A stretch of DNA of 64,000 nt from assembly GCF_015140455.1 (NCBI RefSeq), contig NZ_AP024094.1, positions 1,922,001-1,986,000 of the forward strand. Direction: 5' to 3'. Source of the DNA: Jeongeupia sp. HS-3. Its GTDB lineage: Bacteria; Pseudomonadota; Gammaproteobacteria; Burkholderiales; Chitinibacteraceae. The position numbers and the translations under genes were made by a program. Below are positions 50,540 to 58,636 of the stretch, piece after piece (positions within the stretch are counted from its first letter, which is position 1; each line of letters begins with the position of its first letter). Under the pieces are notes generated by a model that saw only the letters and a program-made list of their open reading frames with translations, searched no databases and was not told where the DNA came from.

Positions 50540-51493
50540 ATGACCCACGCCCGCATTACCCACGTCGCCGCCGGCATCCTGCTTCGCCCGGAAGGCGGCT
50601 TCCTGCTCGGCAGTCGCCCGGTCGGCAAACCCTATGCCGGCTACTGGGAATTCCCCGGTGGCAAGCTTGAAGCTGGCGAAACCGCGCTCGACGCCTTGAA
50701 GCGCGAGCTGCACGAGGAAATGGGCATCGCCGTCACCGCGGCAACGCCGTGGCTGGTGCAGACCTTCACCTATCCGCATGCGACGGTGCGTCTGCAGTTC
50801 TTCCGCGTCACCGCCTGGGAAGGCGAACCGCAAGCGCACGAAGGCCAGGCCTTCGCCTGGCAAACCCCGGGTGCCCTGAACGTGTCGCCTATCCTGCCGG
50901 CCAACGGCCCCATCCTGCGCGGCTTGGCCTTGCCGCCGGCGCTGGCGCTATCAAGCGCCGGCACGCTTGGCAGCGACGCCTGGCTGGCCCGACTCGACGA
51001 AAGACTGGCGCGCGGCCTGCGCTGGCTGGTGCTGCGCGAGCCGCAGCTCGATCCGGCCAGCTATCGCGAACTGGCAACAACGGTGCTCGCGCGCGCGCGC
51101 CGCCACGGTTGCCGGGTGTTGCTGCATGGCGATATCGCGCTGGCGCAAGCACTCGGTGCCGACGGTGTGCAACTGCCGGCCCGACTCGCCGCAACCCTGG
51201 CAAAACGCCCGCGCGGCATCGACTGGCTCGGTGTTTCGGCGCACAACGCGGCCGAACTGGCGATCGCACAACGCATCGGCGCCGATTACGCGCTGATCGG
51301 CCACGTTCGCGATACCGCATCGCATCCGGGCGAGCCCGCACTGGGCTGGGACGGTTTCGCCGCGCTCACCGGCAGCGGCTGGCCTTTCCCGATTTACGCG
51401 ATCGGCGGCATGAGCGATGCCGACATCGCGACCGCACAAGTCCACGGCGGCCACGGCGTCGCCCAACTCTCTATGGCCTGGAGCCAAGCATGA
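50540..51493 (+). CDS. MutT-type Nudix hydrolase fused to a ThiE-like domain
   Basis: 317 residues from ATG 50540. Residues 1-130 are MutT, with Nudix box GKLEAGETALDALKRELHEE then MGI at about 41-63 and the GRPV-like GSRPVGKPYAGYWEFPGG. Residues about 145-317 form a thiamine-phosphate-synthase-like TIM barrel (GCRVLLHGDIALAQALGADG, GVSAHNAAELAIAQRIGADY, FPIYAIGGMSDADI). This fusion is known in Pseudomonas and betaproteobacteria. The MutT part removes 8-oxo-dGTP; the second domain lacks a proven role. Confidence 0.93.
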   Translation: MTHARITHVAAGILLRPEGGFLLGSRPVGKPYAGYWEFPGGKLEAGETALDALKRELHEEMGIAVTAATPWLVQTFTYPHATVRLQFFRVTAWEGEPQAHEGQAFAWQTPGALNVSPILPANGPILRGLALPPALALSSAGTLGSDAWLARLDERLARGLRWLVLREPQLDPASYRELATTVLARARRHGCRVLLHGDIALAQALGADGVQLPARLAATLAKRPRGIDWLGVSAHNAAELAIAQRIGADYALIGHVRDTASHPGEPALGWDGFAALTGSGWPFPIYAIGGMSDADIATAQVHGGHGVAQLSMAWSQA

Positions 51494-51942
51494 AAGACAA
51501 GATGTTGAAACGCGCGCTATTGCGCGTTGCCGCGGTGCTGCTGATTGCCTTCGGCGCCGCCTGGTACTACGGCTGGGTTCATCCGCAATACTGGTTCCGC
51601 AATTACGAGGTCAACACCATCGTCACCCAGCAGTGCGACGATCTCGTCGCCGGCTGCCGCTTCCGGCTGGAAAACCACGACTACGTACTGAAGAGCCGTG
51701 GCCCGGTTACCACCCAGGCACCGGTGGAACTGGTGCTGAGCGGCAAGGCCGACAAGGTCAGCGCCGAATGGGCGATGGCCGGCATGGATATGGGCAGCGC
51801 CCGCTACACGCTGCAACGCGACGGCGAAGGCTGGCGCGCATCGACGATTCTGCCGGTCTGCAGCCAGAAGCGGCAGGACTGGCAGCTGACGCTGAACATC
51901 GACCGCAACCGGGTCGTGCTGCTGACGAAATCGCAGCGATAG
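51490..51942 (+). CDS. Single-helix membrane protein, possibly FixH/YtkA-like
   Basis: 150 residues. One N-terminal helix (about 10-27, RVAAVLLIAFGAAWYYGWV) and a periplasmic beta-rich domain with two early Cys (QQCDDLVAGC) and one late Cys. The segment MAGMDMGSARYTLQRDGEGWRASTILPVC resembles the FixH/YtkA domain of copper or cytochrome oxidase-related proteins. It is translationally coupled to the MutT gene by ATGA. The function is uncertain. Confidence 0.6.
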   Translation: MKDKMLKRALLRVAAVLLIAFGAAWYYGWVHPQYWFRNYEVNTIVTQQCDDLVAGCRFRLENHDYVLKSRGPVTTQAPVELVLSGKADKVSAEWAMAGMDMGSARYTLQRDGEGWRASTILPVCSQKRQDWQLTLNIDRNRVVLLTKSQR

Positions 51943-51961
51943 GTCGGCGCCCGACCACGGC

Positions 51962-52294
51962 TCAGTGCGCCCCGGTCGCCGAGAACAACTGGATCACCGC
52001 GACGCCGGCAATGATCAGCGCAATCCCGATCCACGCAGCCAGATCGGGCACCTGCTTGTACAGCACGCTGGCGACCAGCGTCACCAGCACGATGCCGGCG
52101 CCGCACCAGATTGCGTAGGCGATGCCGACCGGCACGGTTTTCATCACCTGCATCAGCAGGTAGAACGCCGTCGCATAGCCAAGCACGACAAAAATACTGG
52201 GAATCAGCCGGGTAAACCCGTCCGACGCCTTGAGGCTGCTGGTGGCGATCACTTCGGCGACAATCGCCACGCCCAGCATCAGATAACTTTTCAT
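51962..52294 (-). CDS. Small multidrug resistance (SMR) transporter
   Basis: 110 residues with four helices, the exact EmrE size. The essential Glu14 lies in MLGVAIVAEVIATSSLKAS. The pattern GYATAFYLLMQVMKTVPVGIAYAIWCGAGIVLV is the QacE/EmrE signature. It works as a proton-coupled dimer exporting quaternary cations. Divergent from a LysR-type regulator with a palindrome between them. Confidence 0.94.
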   Translation of the reverse strand: MKSYLMLGVAIVAEVIATSSLKASDGFTRLIPSIFVVLGYATAFYLLMQVMKTVPVGIAYAIWCGAGIVLVTLVASVLYKQVPDLAAWIGIALIIAGVAVIQLFSATGAH

Positions 52295-52385
52295 TTCCTA
52301 CATCCTCTCCAGTTCAGCCGGCCTTCGCGGTGGCGAGTGCCGAACGGCATCTTATGCAAACAAGCCGATACCCATAAGTTGGATT

Positions 52386-52404
52386 CCATCTGATAATCAG
52401 ATGG
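52386..52404. promoter_or_regulatory. Palindromic operator between the SMR gene and its LysR regulator
   Basis: CCATCTGATAATCAGATGG, perfect 9-base arms around one A, ending at the base before the LysR-gene ATG at 52405. It contains the T-N11-A form of LysR boxes (TCTGATAATCAGA core). Confidence 0.7.
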
Positions 52405-53301
52405 ATGAACTGGACCCACGAACAACTTGCCACCTTTGTCACCGCCGCCGACGCCGGCTCGTTTTCGGCGGCGGCACGCCGGCTGGGGCGGGCGCAATCG
52501 GCGGTCAGCAGTGCGATTGCGCTGCTCGAAGCCAGCCTCGACGTCGCACTATTCGATCGCAGCACGCGAACCCCGGTATTGACTGACGCCGGCCGCGTGC
52601 TGCTCGGTGAAGCGCGTGAACTACTGCGGCAGCGGCAACACTTCGAAAACCGCGCCTTCGCGCTCGGCAGCCAGGTGCCGGGACAGATCACGCTGGCGCT
52701 CGACGAAGGCCTGCCGTATCTGCCGGCGATGAAACTGCTCGCCGATTTCGCCGCCGCCTATCCGCAACTCGATGTCACCGTGCTGAACTGCTCGGCGGCG
52801 GAAATCGCCGAATGGGTCGCCGACGGCCAGGTCGACGCCGGCCTGTCTTTCCGCCGGCGCGGCGACGACAGCGCGATCGAGTCCGAACCGGTCGGCGCGG
52901 TACCGCGGGTGATCGTCACCGGCATCGAGCATCCGCTGGCCGGCCTGAGCACGATCAATCGCAACGAACTGGCGCGACACCGGCAACTGATCGTGATGCC
53001 GCGCACCGGTGCCGAGGATGGCGACGACGACGAACGCATCAGCCCGCAGGCCTGGCATTCGGACAGCCTGTACGCGGTCGCCGAGCTGGCGGCATTCGGC
53101 ATCGGCTGGGCGGTGGTGCCGCGCAACGTTGCGCGCTACCCGACGCTGGCCGGCCGGCTGGTCGAGCTGGCGGCCGGCGATGTGGCGTTCAGCGCGCTGG
53201 AGGTGCGCTTGTGCTGGCGAACCGGCCGCGGCGACTGGCCGATACTCGGCTGGCTGCGGCGCTATCTGGCGCAGGCGGTGTTTGCCGCTGACGACAAATA
53301 A
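52405..53301 (+). CDS. LysR-family transcriptional regulator
   Basis: 298 residues. The helix-turn-helix is HEQLATFVTAADAGSFSAAARRLGRAQSAVSSAIALLE. The effector domain begins GQITLALDEGLPYLPAMKLLADF. It probably controls the divergent SMR gene and itself through the palindrome at its start. The ligand is unknown. ATG 52401 is out of frame and ignored. Confidence 0.92.
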   Translation: MNWTHEQLATFVTAADAGSFSAAARRLGRAQSAVSSAIALLEASLDVALFDRSTRTPVLTDAGRVLLGEARELLRQRQHFENRAFALGSQVPGQITLALDEGLPYLPAMKLLADFAAAYPQLDVTVLNCSAAEIAEWVADGQVDAGLSFRRRGDDSAIESEPVGAVPRVIVTGIEHPLAGLSTINRNELARHRQLIVMPRTGAEDGDDDERISPQAWHSDSLYAVAELAAFGIGWAVVPRNVARYPTLAGRLVELAAGDVAFSALEVRLCWRTGRGDWPILGWLRRYLAQAVFAADDK

Positions 53302-53387
53302 GCCGCAGCGGGCACGAACGGGTGACGTTCGCAGGCAGATTTGAAACAATGGCCTCCTTGACCAAGTCAGCCACCAAGCCAGCCATC

Positions 53388-53852
53388 ATGCGCCGCCTGT
53401 TCGCCATTTCCGCCCTGATGTTGTCGCTGACCGCCTGGGGCAAGGTCTACCAATGGCGCGATGCCGACGGCCGCGTCCATTACAGCGATCAGCCGCCGGC
53501 CGGGCAAACCAGCCGCGAACGTACGATCAAGCCGAACGTGATCGGCAATGCGGCCAAACCCGCCGCCAGCGCGCCACAGGCCAAGGGGCCGGCGGTGGTG
53601 CTGTACACCAATCCGCAATGCGGCCAGCCATGCGCGCTGGCGGTGATGCTGCTGGATGCCCGTAGTGTCGATTACGAAGTCCGCAACCCGGCCAGTTCCG
53701 ATGCGCAGCTGCTGGATTTTTACAAGGCCACCGGCCAGACCCAGCTGATTCCGCCGGTGCTGCAGGTCGGTACCGATATCTACCGGATCTGGGATCCGCA
53801 ACTGTGGTCGGCGGCGCTGGCCCGCGCCGGCTACCTTATTACCCAGCGCTGA
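53388..53852 (+). CDS. Exported DUF4124 protein with glutaredoxin-like C-terminus
   Basis: 154 residues from ATG 53388 (ATG 53349 would add 13 residues before the signal). Signal peptide MRRLFAISALMLSLTAWG. DUF4124 motif KVYQWRDADGRVHYSDQPP follows. Residues about 75-150 resemble glutaredoxin (PAVVLYTNPQCGQPCALAVMLLDARSVDYEVR, with VPP-like IPPVLQVG). The CGQPC motif could be redox-active in the periplasm. Confidence 0.82.
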   Translation: MRRLFAISALMLSLTAWGKVYQWRDADGRVHYSDQPPAGQTSRERTIKPNVIGNAAKPAASAPQAKGPAVVLYTNPQCGQPCALAVMLLDARSVDYEVRNPASSDAQLLDFYKATGQTQLIPPVLQVGTDIYRIWDPQLWSAALARAGYLITQR

Positions 53853-53901
53853 GCGGACGAGGCTTTGGCATCATCGGCGTTTTGCCGATATCCTCTCGCC
53901 G

Positions 53902-54336
53902 ATGTACTCATCCATGACACGTTTTGCGCTGGCGCTCATCGCAGCCGCGCTACTTGCCGGCTGCTCAAAAACCGACCCCGACTCACCGGGCGCGCAACGC
54001 CAGGCCATCTTCAAGGACATGCTCAGAACCAGCGAAGCGCTCGGCGGCATGATTCGTGGCCGCAGCAGCTACGATGCGGCCAGTTTTCAGGCCGGCGCAC
54101 TCAAGCTCAAAGCACTGGCATCGGCGCCGTGGTCGCACTTTCCCGAATTCGACGCCAGCGGCCCCAGCAGCGCCGGCGCAGCTGATTTCCACGCCGCAGC
54201 ACAAAAGCTGGAAAGTGCCGCCACCCAGCTCGCCGCGCAAACCGGCACCGGCGTGACCATGGCCGACGTCCGTCCGCACTTTGCTGCGGTCGAAGAATCG
54301 TGCACGGCCTGCCACAAGCAGTTCCGCCCCGAGTAA
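53902..54336 (+). CDS. Cytochrome c'-like lipoprotein
   Basis: 144 residues (140 if ATG 53914 is used). The signal ends in lipobox LAGC at Cys21. A four-helix region follows, ending in the haem motif CTACH (134-138), characteristic of cytochrome c' where haem attaches near the C-terminus. FHAAAQKLESAATQLAAQ precedes it. It may bind NO or act in electron transfer. It lies 49 bases after the DUF4124 gene and is convergent with the channel gene. Confidence 0.86.
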   Translation: MYSSMTRFALALIAAALLAGCSKTDPDSPGAQRQAIFKDMLRTSEALGGMIRGRSSYDAASFQAGALKLKALASAPWSHFPEFDASGPSSAGAADFHAAAQKLESAATQLAAQTGTGVTMADVRPHFAAVEESCTACHKQFRPE

Positions 54337-54341
54337 GCGCG

Positions 54342-55196
54342 CTAACGCGGGGTCGCGGCAGGCAGGTTGCTGCCGCAGGCCTTGCAGAAGCGCGCATCGC
54401 CATCGTGATCGGCCGAATCGCAAGCACCACAGCGGCGTAACAACTGTTTTTCGTCGTCGCGCACCCGCGCGAACTCGGCCGAGACGATGCCGGTCGGCAC
54501 CGCGAGGATGCCGTAGCCCATCAGCGTCACCAGCGCCGCCAAACCCTGGCCGAGGCCGGTTTTCGGCGTCAGATCGCCGTAGCCGAGCGTGGTCAGCGTG
54601 ACGATGGCCCAGTAAATGCCGCGCGGAATCGAGGTAAAGCCGTTGGCCTCGCCTTCGATCACGAACATCAGCGTGCCGAGCACGATGGCCATCATCAGCA
54701 TCACGTAGATAAAGATCATGATCTTGCGCCGGCTCGCCGCCAGCGCCTGGGTGATCGCGCTGCTGGCATTGAGGTAGCCGGCGAGCTTGAGCACCCGAAA
54801 CACCCGCAACAGCCGCAGCACGCGGATATCGGTGAGATAGATGCTCTGCGGCAGGAACAGGCCCATATACGTCGGCAGGATGGACAGCAGATCGATCAAG
54901 CCCAGCGGGCTGGTGATATAGCGCCACGGTCTGGCGACGCAGGCGATGCGCACGATGTATTCGGCGGTGAACAGCAGCGTAAAGCCCCATTCCAGCGCCG
55001 TGAACACCCCGCCCCACTGCGCGCGGATGCTGGCGACGCTGTCGAGCACCACCGTGAGCACCGACAGCACAATGGCGACCAGCAGGCAGACGTCGAAGCA
55101 CTTGCCGGCCGGCGTGTCGGCTTCAAAAATGATCGTGTACAGACGGCGCTGCCAGCCAGGGGCTGACGGTTTGAGCGCGGCGGATAAGGCGGACAT
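54342..55196 (-). CDS. Voltage-gated potassium channel-like protein with C-terminal zinc ribbon
   Basis: 284 residues. Six helices; S4 carries regularly spaced Arg/Lys (RVLRLLRVFRVLKL, 125-138); the pore has the K+ selectivity filter TLGYGD (203-208). This is a KvAP-type channel subunit. The tail has four Cys (256, 259, 271, 274: CGACDS and FCKACG), forming a zinc-ribbon-like element, unusual for a channel. The stop lies five bases from the convergent cytochrome gene. Confidence 0.92.
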   Translation of the reverse strand: MSALSAALKPSAPGWQRRLYTIIFEADTPAGKCFDVCLLVAIVLSVLTVVLDSVASIRAQWGGVFTALEWGFTLLFTAEYIVRIACVARPWRYITSPLGLIDLLSILPTYMGLFLPQSIYLTDIRVLRLLRVFRVLKLAGYLNASSAITQALAASRRKIMIFIYVMLMMAIVLGTLMFVIEGEANGFTSIPRGIYWAIVTLTTLGYGDLTPKTGLGQGLAALVTLMGYGILAVPTGIVSAEFARVRDDEKQLLRRCGACDSADHDGDARFCKACGSNLPAATPR

Positions 55197-55366
55197 GTCG
55201 CGGCCCCGGCGAAATGGACAACCCGACAGTTTACCGTGTTGCCACAGGCGGACCTGCGATCAGGTCAAGCTCCGGCCATTGCCGACCTCGCCCCCGCCCG
55301 GTCAGAGACCAAGTGCCAAGCCATAACTGCCGCTCGACGGACATGCAAAAGATTCAAGCAAGTTAA

Positions 55367-55396
55367 ATGACAGAAATAAGAAGGCTGACGCTATAA
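55367..55396 (+). promoter_or_regulatory. Possible promoter of the chemoreceptor gene
   Basis: ATGACA and CTATAA spaced by 18 bases, 33 bases before the ATG. An overlapping weak sigma-28-like element (TAAA with GCTGACGC) could instead link it to flagellar control. Confidence 0.3.
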
Positions 55397-55428
55397 CAGA
55401 AGAACCTTTTTGTGTGTGGAGCTTCAAG

Positions 55429-57036
55429 ATGACCATCTCAGCCCGGCTGGTTCTCACCTTTGCCATCGCCTTGTTTTCCCTGCTGTTCATCGGCGGCTTC
55501 GGACTCTGGCAACTGAAGCAGGCGCAACAGCGTTTCGACGAAGTCCAGATCCGCAGCCTTGCCAGCTTCACCGAACTGAATAGCGCCAAGGATGGTGTCG
55601 ACAGCCTGCGTCTTTCGGCCTACAAGCATGTACTGAGCACCAACGCCGCCGAGCAGCAACGCTGGCAGAAGGACATCGACCAGCGTCTGGTCACGGTCGA
55701 TACCGCACTGCAAAATTATGCAAAAACCTATGTGTTCGATGCCGAAGACCAGCGCCTGCTGGCCGCCGACAAGGCTGGCTGGGCCGCCTATCGCACGCAG
55801 CTGGCCACCGCGCTGGAGCACTCGCGTGCTCGCGATCTGGACGGTGCCCGCCTCGCGCTGAACCAGAATCGCGGCAGCAAGCTGCACCAGATACTGAATA
55901 CGCATATCGAACACAATATGCGGGAAGCCGCAGCGCTGGCGGCGACCAATGCCGCCGCCTACGAGCACACCATGCGCTGGACCATCGGCGTGGTGCTCGC
56001 CTGCCTGCTGCTGACCGCCGTCCTCGCCGGCCAACTGTTCGCCCACATCCGCACCGGTCTGTCGGCGATTCAGCACACACTCAGACACGTCGCCGAAACG
56101 CTCGACTTCACCCAGCGCGTTCGCGCGCAGCGCAATGACGAAATCGGCCTGACCGCGACGGCATTCAATCGCCTGCTCGACCGCCTGCAAGCCAACCTCA
56201 AATCGATGATGGCGCTCGCCAGCGAGGTCGCCGGCTCGGCACGTACGCTCAACGAATCGGCGGAACAGGTGTCCACTGCTGCCAGCTCACAAAGCGAGGC
56301 ATCGGCCAGTATCGCCGCCACGGTCGAGGAAATGACCGTCAGTGTCAGCCAGGTCGCCGAACGCGCCACCGATGCCCGGCAGATGGCCGCGCAATCGGGT
56401 CAACTGGCCGCCTCCGGCTCGGCCACCGTCAGCCAGACGGTGCAGGACATCCGCAGCATCGCCGATGCGGTGCAAACCGCCGCAGCCACCATCCGCGAGC
56501 TCGAAGCGCACAGCGCCGAAGTCAGCTCGGTGGTACAGGTGATCAAGGAGGTCGCCGACCAGACCAATCTGCTGGCGCTGAATGCTGCGATCGAAGCCGC
56601 CCGCGCCGGGGAAAACGGTCGCGGTTTCGCCGTCGTCGCCGACGAAGTACGCAAGCTGGCCGAGCGCACGACCCAGTCGACGCAGCAGATCGCCGACACC
56701 ATCGAGGCCATGCGCCTCAGCGCCGCCAGTGCCAACGACAAGATGCTGTCCGCCGAAACCTACGCCCGTGACGGGGTCGAGCGGGTCGATGCCACCGACT
56801 CGGCCATCCACCGGATCGGCGAATCTGCCGGCGCCACCGCGGACGTCGTCGGTGAAATCGCCTTGTCGATCCGCGAGCACGGCGCGGCCAGCAATACCAT
56901 CGCCGGCCAGATCGAACGGATCGCGCAAATGGCCGAGCAGGCCAGCGCCGCCGCCGAGCGCAGCCGCAGCAGCGCGCACTCGCTCGACCAGCTGGCCGCG
57001 CAGCAGATGCAGACACTGCAGCAATACGCGCTGTGA
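55429..57036 (+). CDS. Methyl-accepting chemotaxis protein
   Basis: 535 residues from ATG 55429 (GGAG upstream). Membrane helix 1 at about 8-27, a four-helix-bundle periplasmic sensor (30-182), helix 2 at 184-203, a HAMP domain (about 203-255) and the signalling domain. The conserved hairpin tip is at about 372-402 ([20 protein letters not shown] and following). No NWETF-type docking pentapeptide is present at the C-terminus. The ligand is unknown; there are no adjacent che genes. Confidence 0.94.
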   Translation: MTISARLVLTFAIALFSLLFIGGFGLWQLKQAQQRFDEVQIRSLASFTELNSAKDGVDSLRLSAYKHVLSTNAAEQQRWQKDIDQRLVTVDTALQNYAKTYVFDAEDQRLLAADKAGWAAYRTQLATALEHSRARDLDGARLALNQNRGSKLHQILNTHIEHNMREAAALAATNAAAYEHTMRWTIGVVLACLLLTAVLAGQLFAHIRTGLSAIQHTLRHVAETLDFTQRVRAQRNDEIGLTATAFNRLLDRLQANLKSMMALASEVAGSARTLNESAEQVSTAASSQSEASASIAATVEEMTVSVSQVAERATDARQMAAQSGQLAASGSATVSQTVQDIRSIADAVQTAAATIRELEAHSAEVSSVVQVIKEVADQTNLLALNAAIEAARAGENGRGFAVVADEVRKLAERTTQSTQQIADTIEAMRLSAASANDKMLSAETYARDGVERVDATDSAIHRIGESAGATADVVGEIALSIREHGAASNTIAGQIERIAQMAEQASAAAERSRSSAHSLDQLAAQQMQTLQQYAL

Positions 57037-57127
57037 GTGCCTGCCGCCGGGGGGCGCAGCGCGCCGCCCGGCAAGAAGCGCCCGGCCTGATAGAATCAGG
57101 GCATTCTTCAGCCTTGCGACCCGCCTC

Positions 57128-57898
57128 ATGCAATTTGCCACCTGGAACGTCAACAGCCTGAAAGTGCGCCTGCCGCAGGTGCTCGACTGGCTCGCCAGCC
57201 GTCCCGAGCTGACCGCGCTGGCGCTGCAGGAAACCAAACTCGAAGACCACAACTTCCCGCAGGCCGAGATCGAAGCCGCTGGTTTTCATGTCGTCTACGC
57301 CGGGCAGAAAACCTATAACGGCGTCGCCATCATCAGCCGCGTGCCGATCGACGAGGTGGTGGTCAATATTCCCGGCTTCGACGATCCGCAAAAGCGCGTG
57401 ATCACCGCCACCATCGCCGGCGTGCGCTTTATCTGCGCCTATATCCCCAACGGCCAGGCGCTTGATTCGGACAAATACCCGTACAAGCTCGGCTGGCTGG
57501 AAGCACTGACCGCATGGCTCAAGACCGAGCTGCTACAGCACCCGCAACTGATTCTCGCTGGCGATTACAACATCGCGCCGGAAGATCGCGACGTCCACGA
57601 CATCACAAAATGGGAAGGCGGCGTGCTGGTGTCGCCGGCCGAGCGCGAAGCGTTCGGCAAGCTCGTCGCGCTGGGGCTGACCGATGCCTTCCGGGCGTTC
57701 GAGCAACCGGAAAAATCGTTTACATGGTGGGATTACCGAATGCTCGGCTTCCGCCGCAATGCCGGGCTGCGCATTGACCACTTACTGGTGACGGCAACAC
57801 TGGCGGCCAAGCTGACGGCTTGCGAGATCGATAAAGAGCCGCGCAAGAACGAACGCCCTTCCGACCACACGCCGGTACTCGCCGTCTTCGGCGACTGA
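57128..57898 (+). CDS. xthA: Exodeoxyribonuclease III
   Basis: 256 residues from ATG 57128. It repairs abasic sites and trims 3' ends. Endonuclease/exonuclease/phosphatase motifs: TWNVNSLKVRLPQVLDWL, catalytic Glu in LALQETKLED, GDYNIAPEDRDVHD, WWDYR, RIDHLLVT, and final His in RPSDHTPVLAVF. The Crp-type gene starts only six bases downstream. Confidence 0.96.
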   Translation: MQFATWNVNSLKVRLPQVLDWLASRPELTALALQETKLEDHNFPQAEIEAAGFHVVYAGQKTYNGVAIISRVPIDEVVVNIPGFDDPQKRVITATIAGVRFICAYIPNGQALDSDKYPYKLGWLEALTAWLKTELLQHPQLILAGDYNIAPEDRDVHDITKWEGGVLVSPAEREAFGKLVALGLTDAFRAFEQPEKSFTWWDYRMLGFRRNAGLRIDHLLVTATLAAKLTACEIDKEPRKNERPSDHTPVLAVFGD

Positions 57899-57904
57899 GG
57901 ACAT

Positions 57905-58576
57905 ATGGATAAGGCCAAACTGTTGTCGGGCAGCAGCCTGTTTTGCGAGCTGTCGCACGATGAGCTCGCCGGACTCGCCATGCATGCGCAGCCGCGCAGC
58001 GTGCGCGCCAAGGAAATCATCGTCGCCCAGGGCGACGGTGGTGACGCGATGTATGCGGTGCTGCACGGCCGGCTCAAGGTATTGCGCACCAGCGATGAGG
58101 GCCGCGAGGCCACGCTGGCGATTCTGGAAGCCGGCGAAGTATTCGGCGAAGTCGCCATGCTCGACGGCGGCCCGCGTACCGCCAGCGTTGAAGCACTGGA
58201 GCCGTGCGAGCTGCTGGTGCTGCGCCGCGACGCGGTGATGCAGCATCTGGAATCACACCCGAAGGTGATGCGCCAGCTGATCGCCGCCCTGTGCCACCGG
58301 CTGCGCGGTGCCGACGAGCTTTTGCAGGACACGCTGTTTCTGCCGCTGCCGCAACGGTTGGCCAAGACCTTGCGCCAGCTCGGCGCGCAGCACGGCAGCG
58401 ATCGTGATGGTAGCGTATTGATCGATCTGAAACTGACCCAGCAGGAAATCGCCAACCTCGTCGGCGCCAGCCGCGAGAGCGTCAACAAACAACTCAATGT
58501 GTGGGTCGACGATGGCTTGATCGCGCTGGAGGGCGGCTACGTCAGGTTGATCGAACCGGACAAGCTGCCCAAGTAA
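57905..58576 (+). CDS. Crp/Fnr-family regulator
   Basis: 223 residues. A cyclic-nucleotide-binding-type domain (about 10-125, with GEVFGEVAMLDGGPRTASVEA) and a C-terminal winged helix with LTQQEIANLVGASRESVNKQL. It lacks the N-terminal Cys cluster of FNR. The phosphate cassette EVAMLDGGPRTA is compatible with cAMP or c-di-GMP binding. It lies directly after xthA and is probably co-transcribed. Confidence 0.92.
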   Translation: MDKAKLLSGSSLFCELSHDELAGLAMHAQPRSVRAKEIIVAQGDGGDAMYAVLHGRLKVLRTSDEGREATLAILEAGEVFGEVAMLDGGPRTASVEALEPCELLVLRRDAVMQHLESHPKVMRQLIAALCHRLRGADELLQDTLFLPLPQRLAKTLRQLGAQHGSDRDGSVLIDLKLTQQEIANLVGASRESVNKQLNVWVDDGLIALEGGYVRLIEPDKLPK

Positions 58577-58590
58577 AACCATGAATGCAT

Positions 58591-58624
58591 GCAACGCGGG
58601 CCCCTGGCCCGCGTTGCTGTTTTG
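58591..58624 (+). terminator. Terminator after the Crp/Fnr gene
   Basis: 11-bp stem GCAACGCGGGC/GCCCGCGTTGC with a five-base loop followed by TGTTTT. Confidence 0.85.
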
Positions 58625-58636
58625 GCTTCGGTTTGA

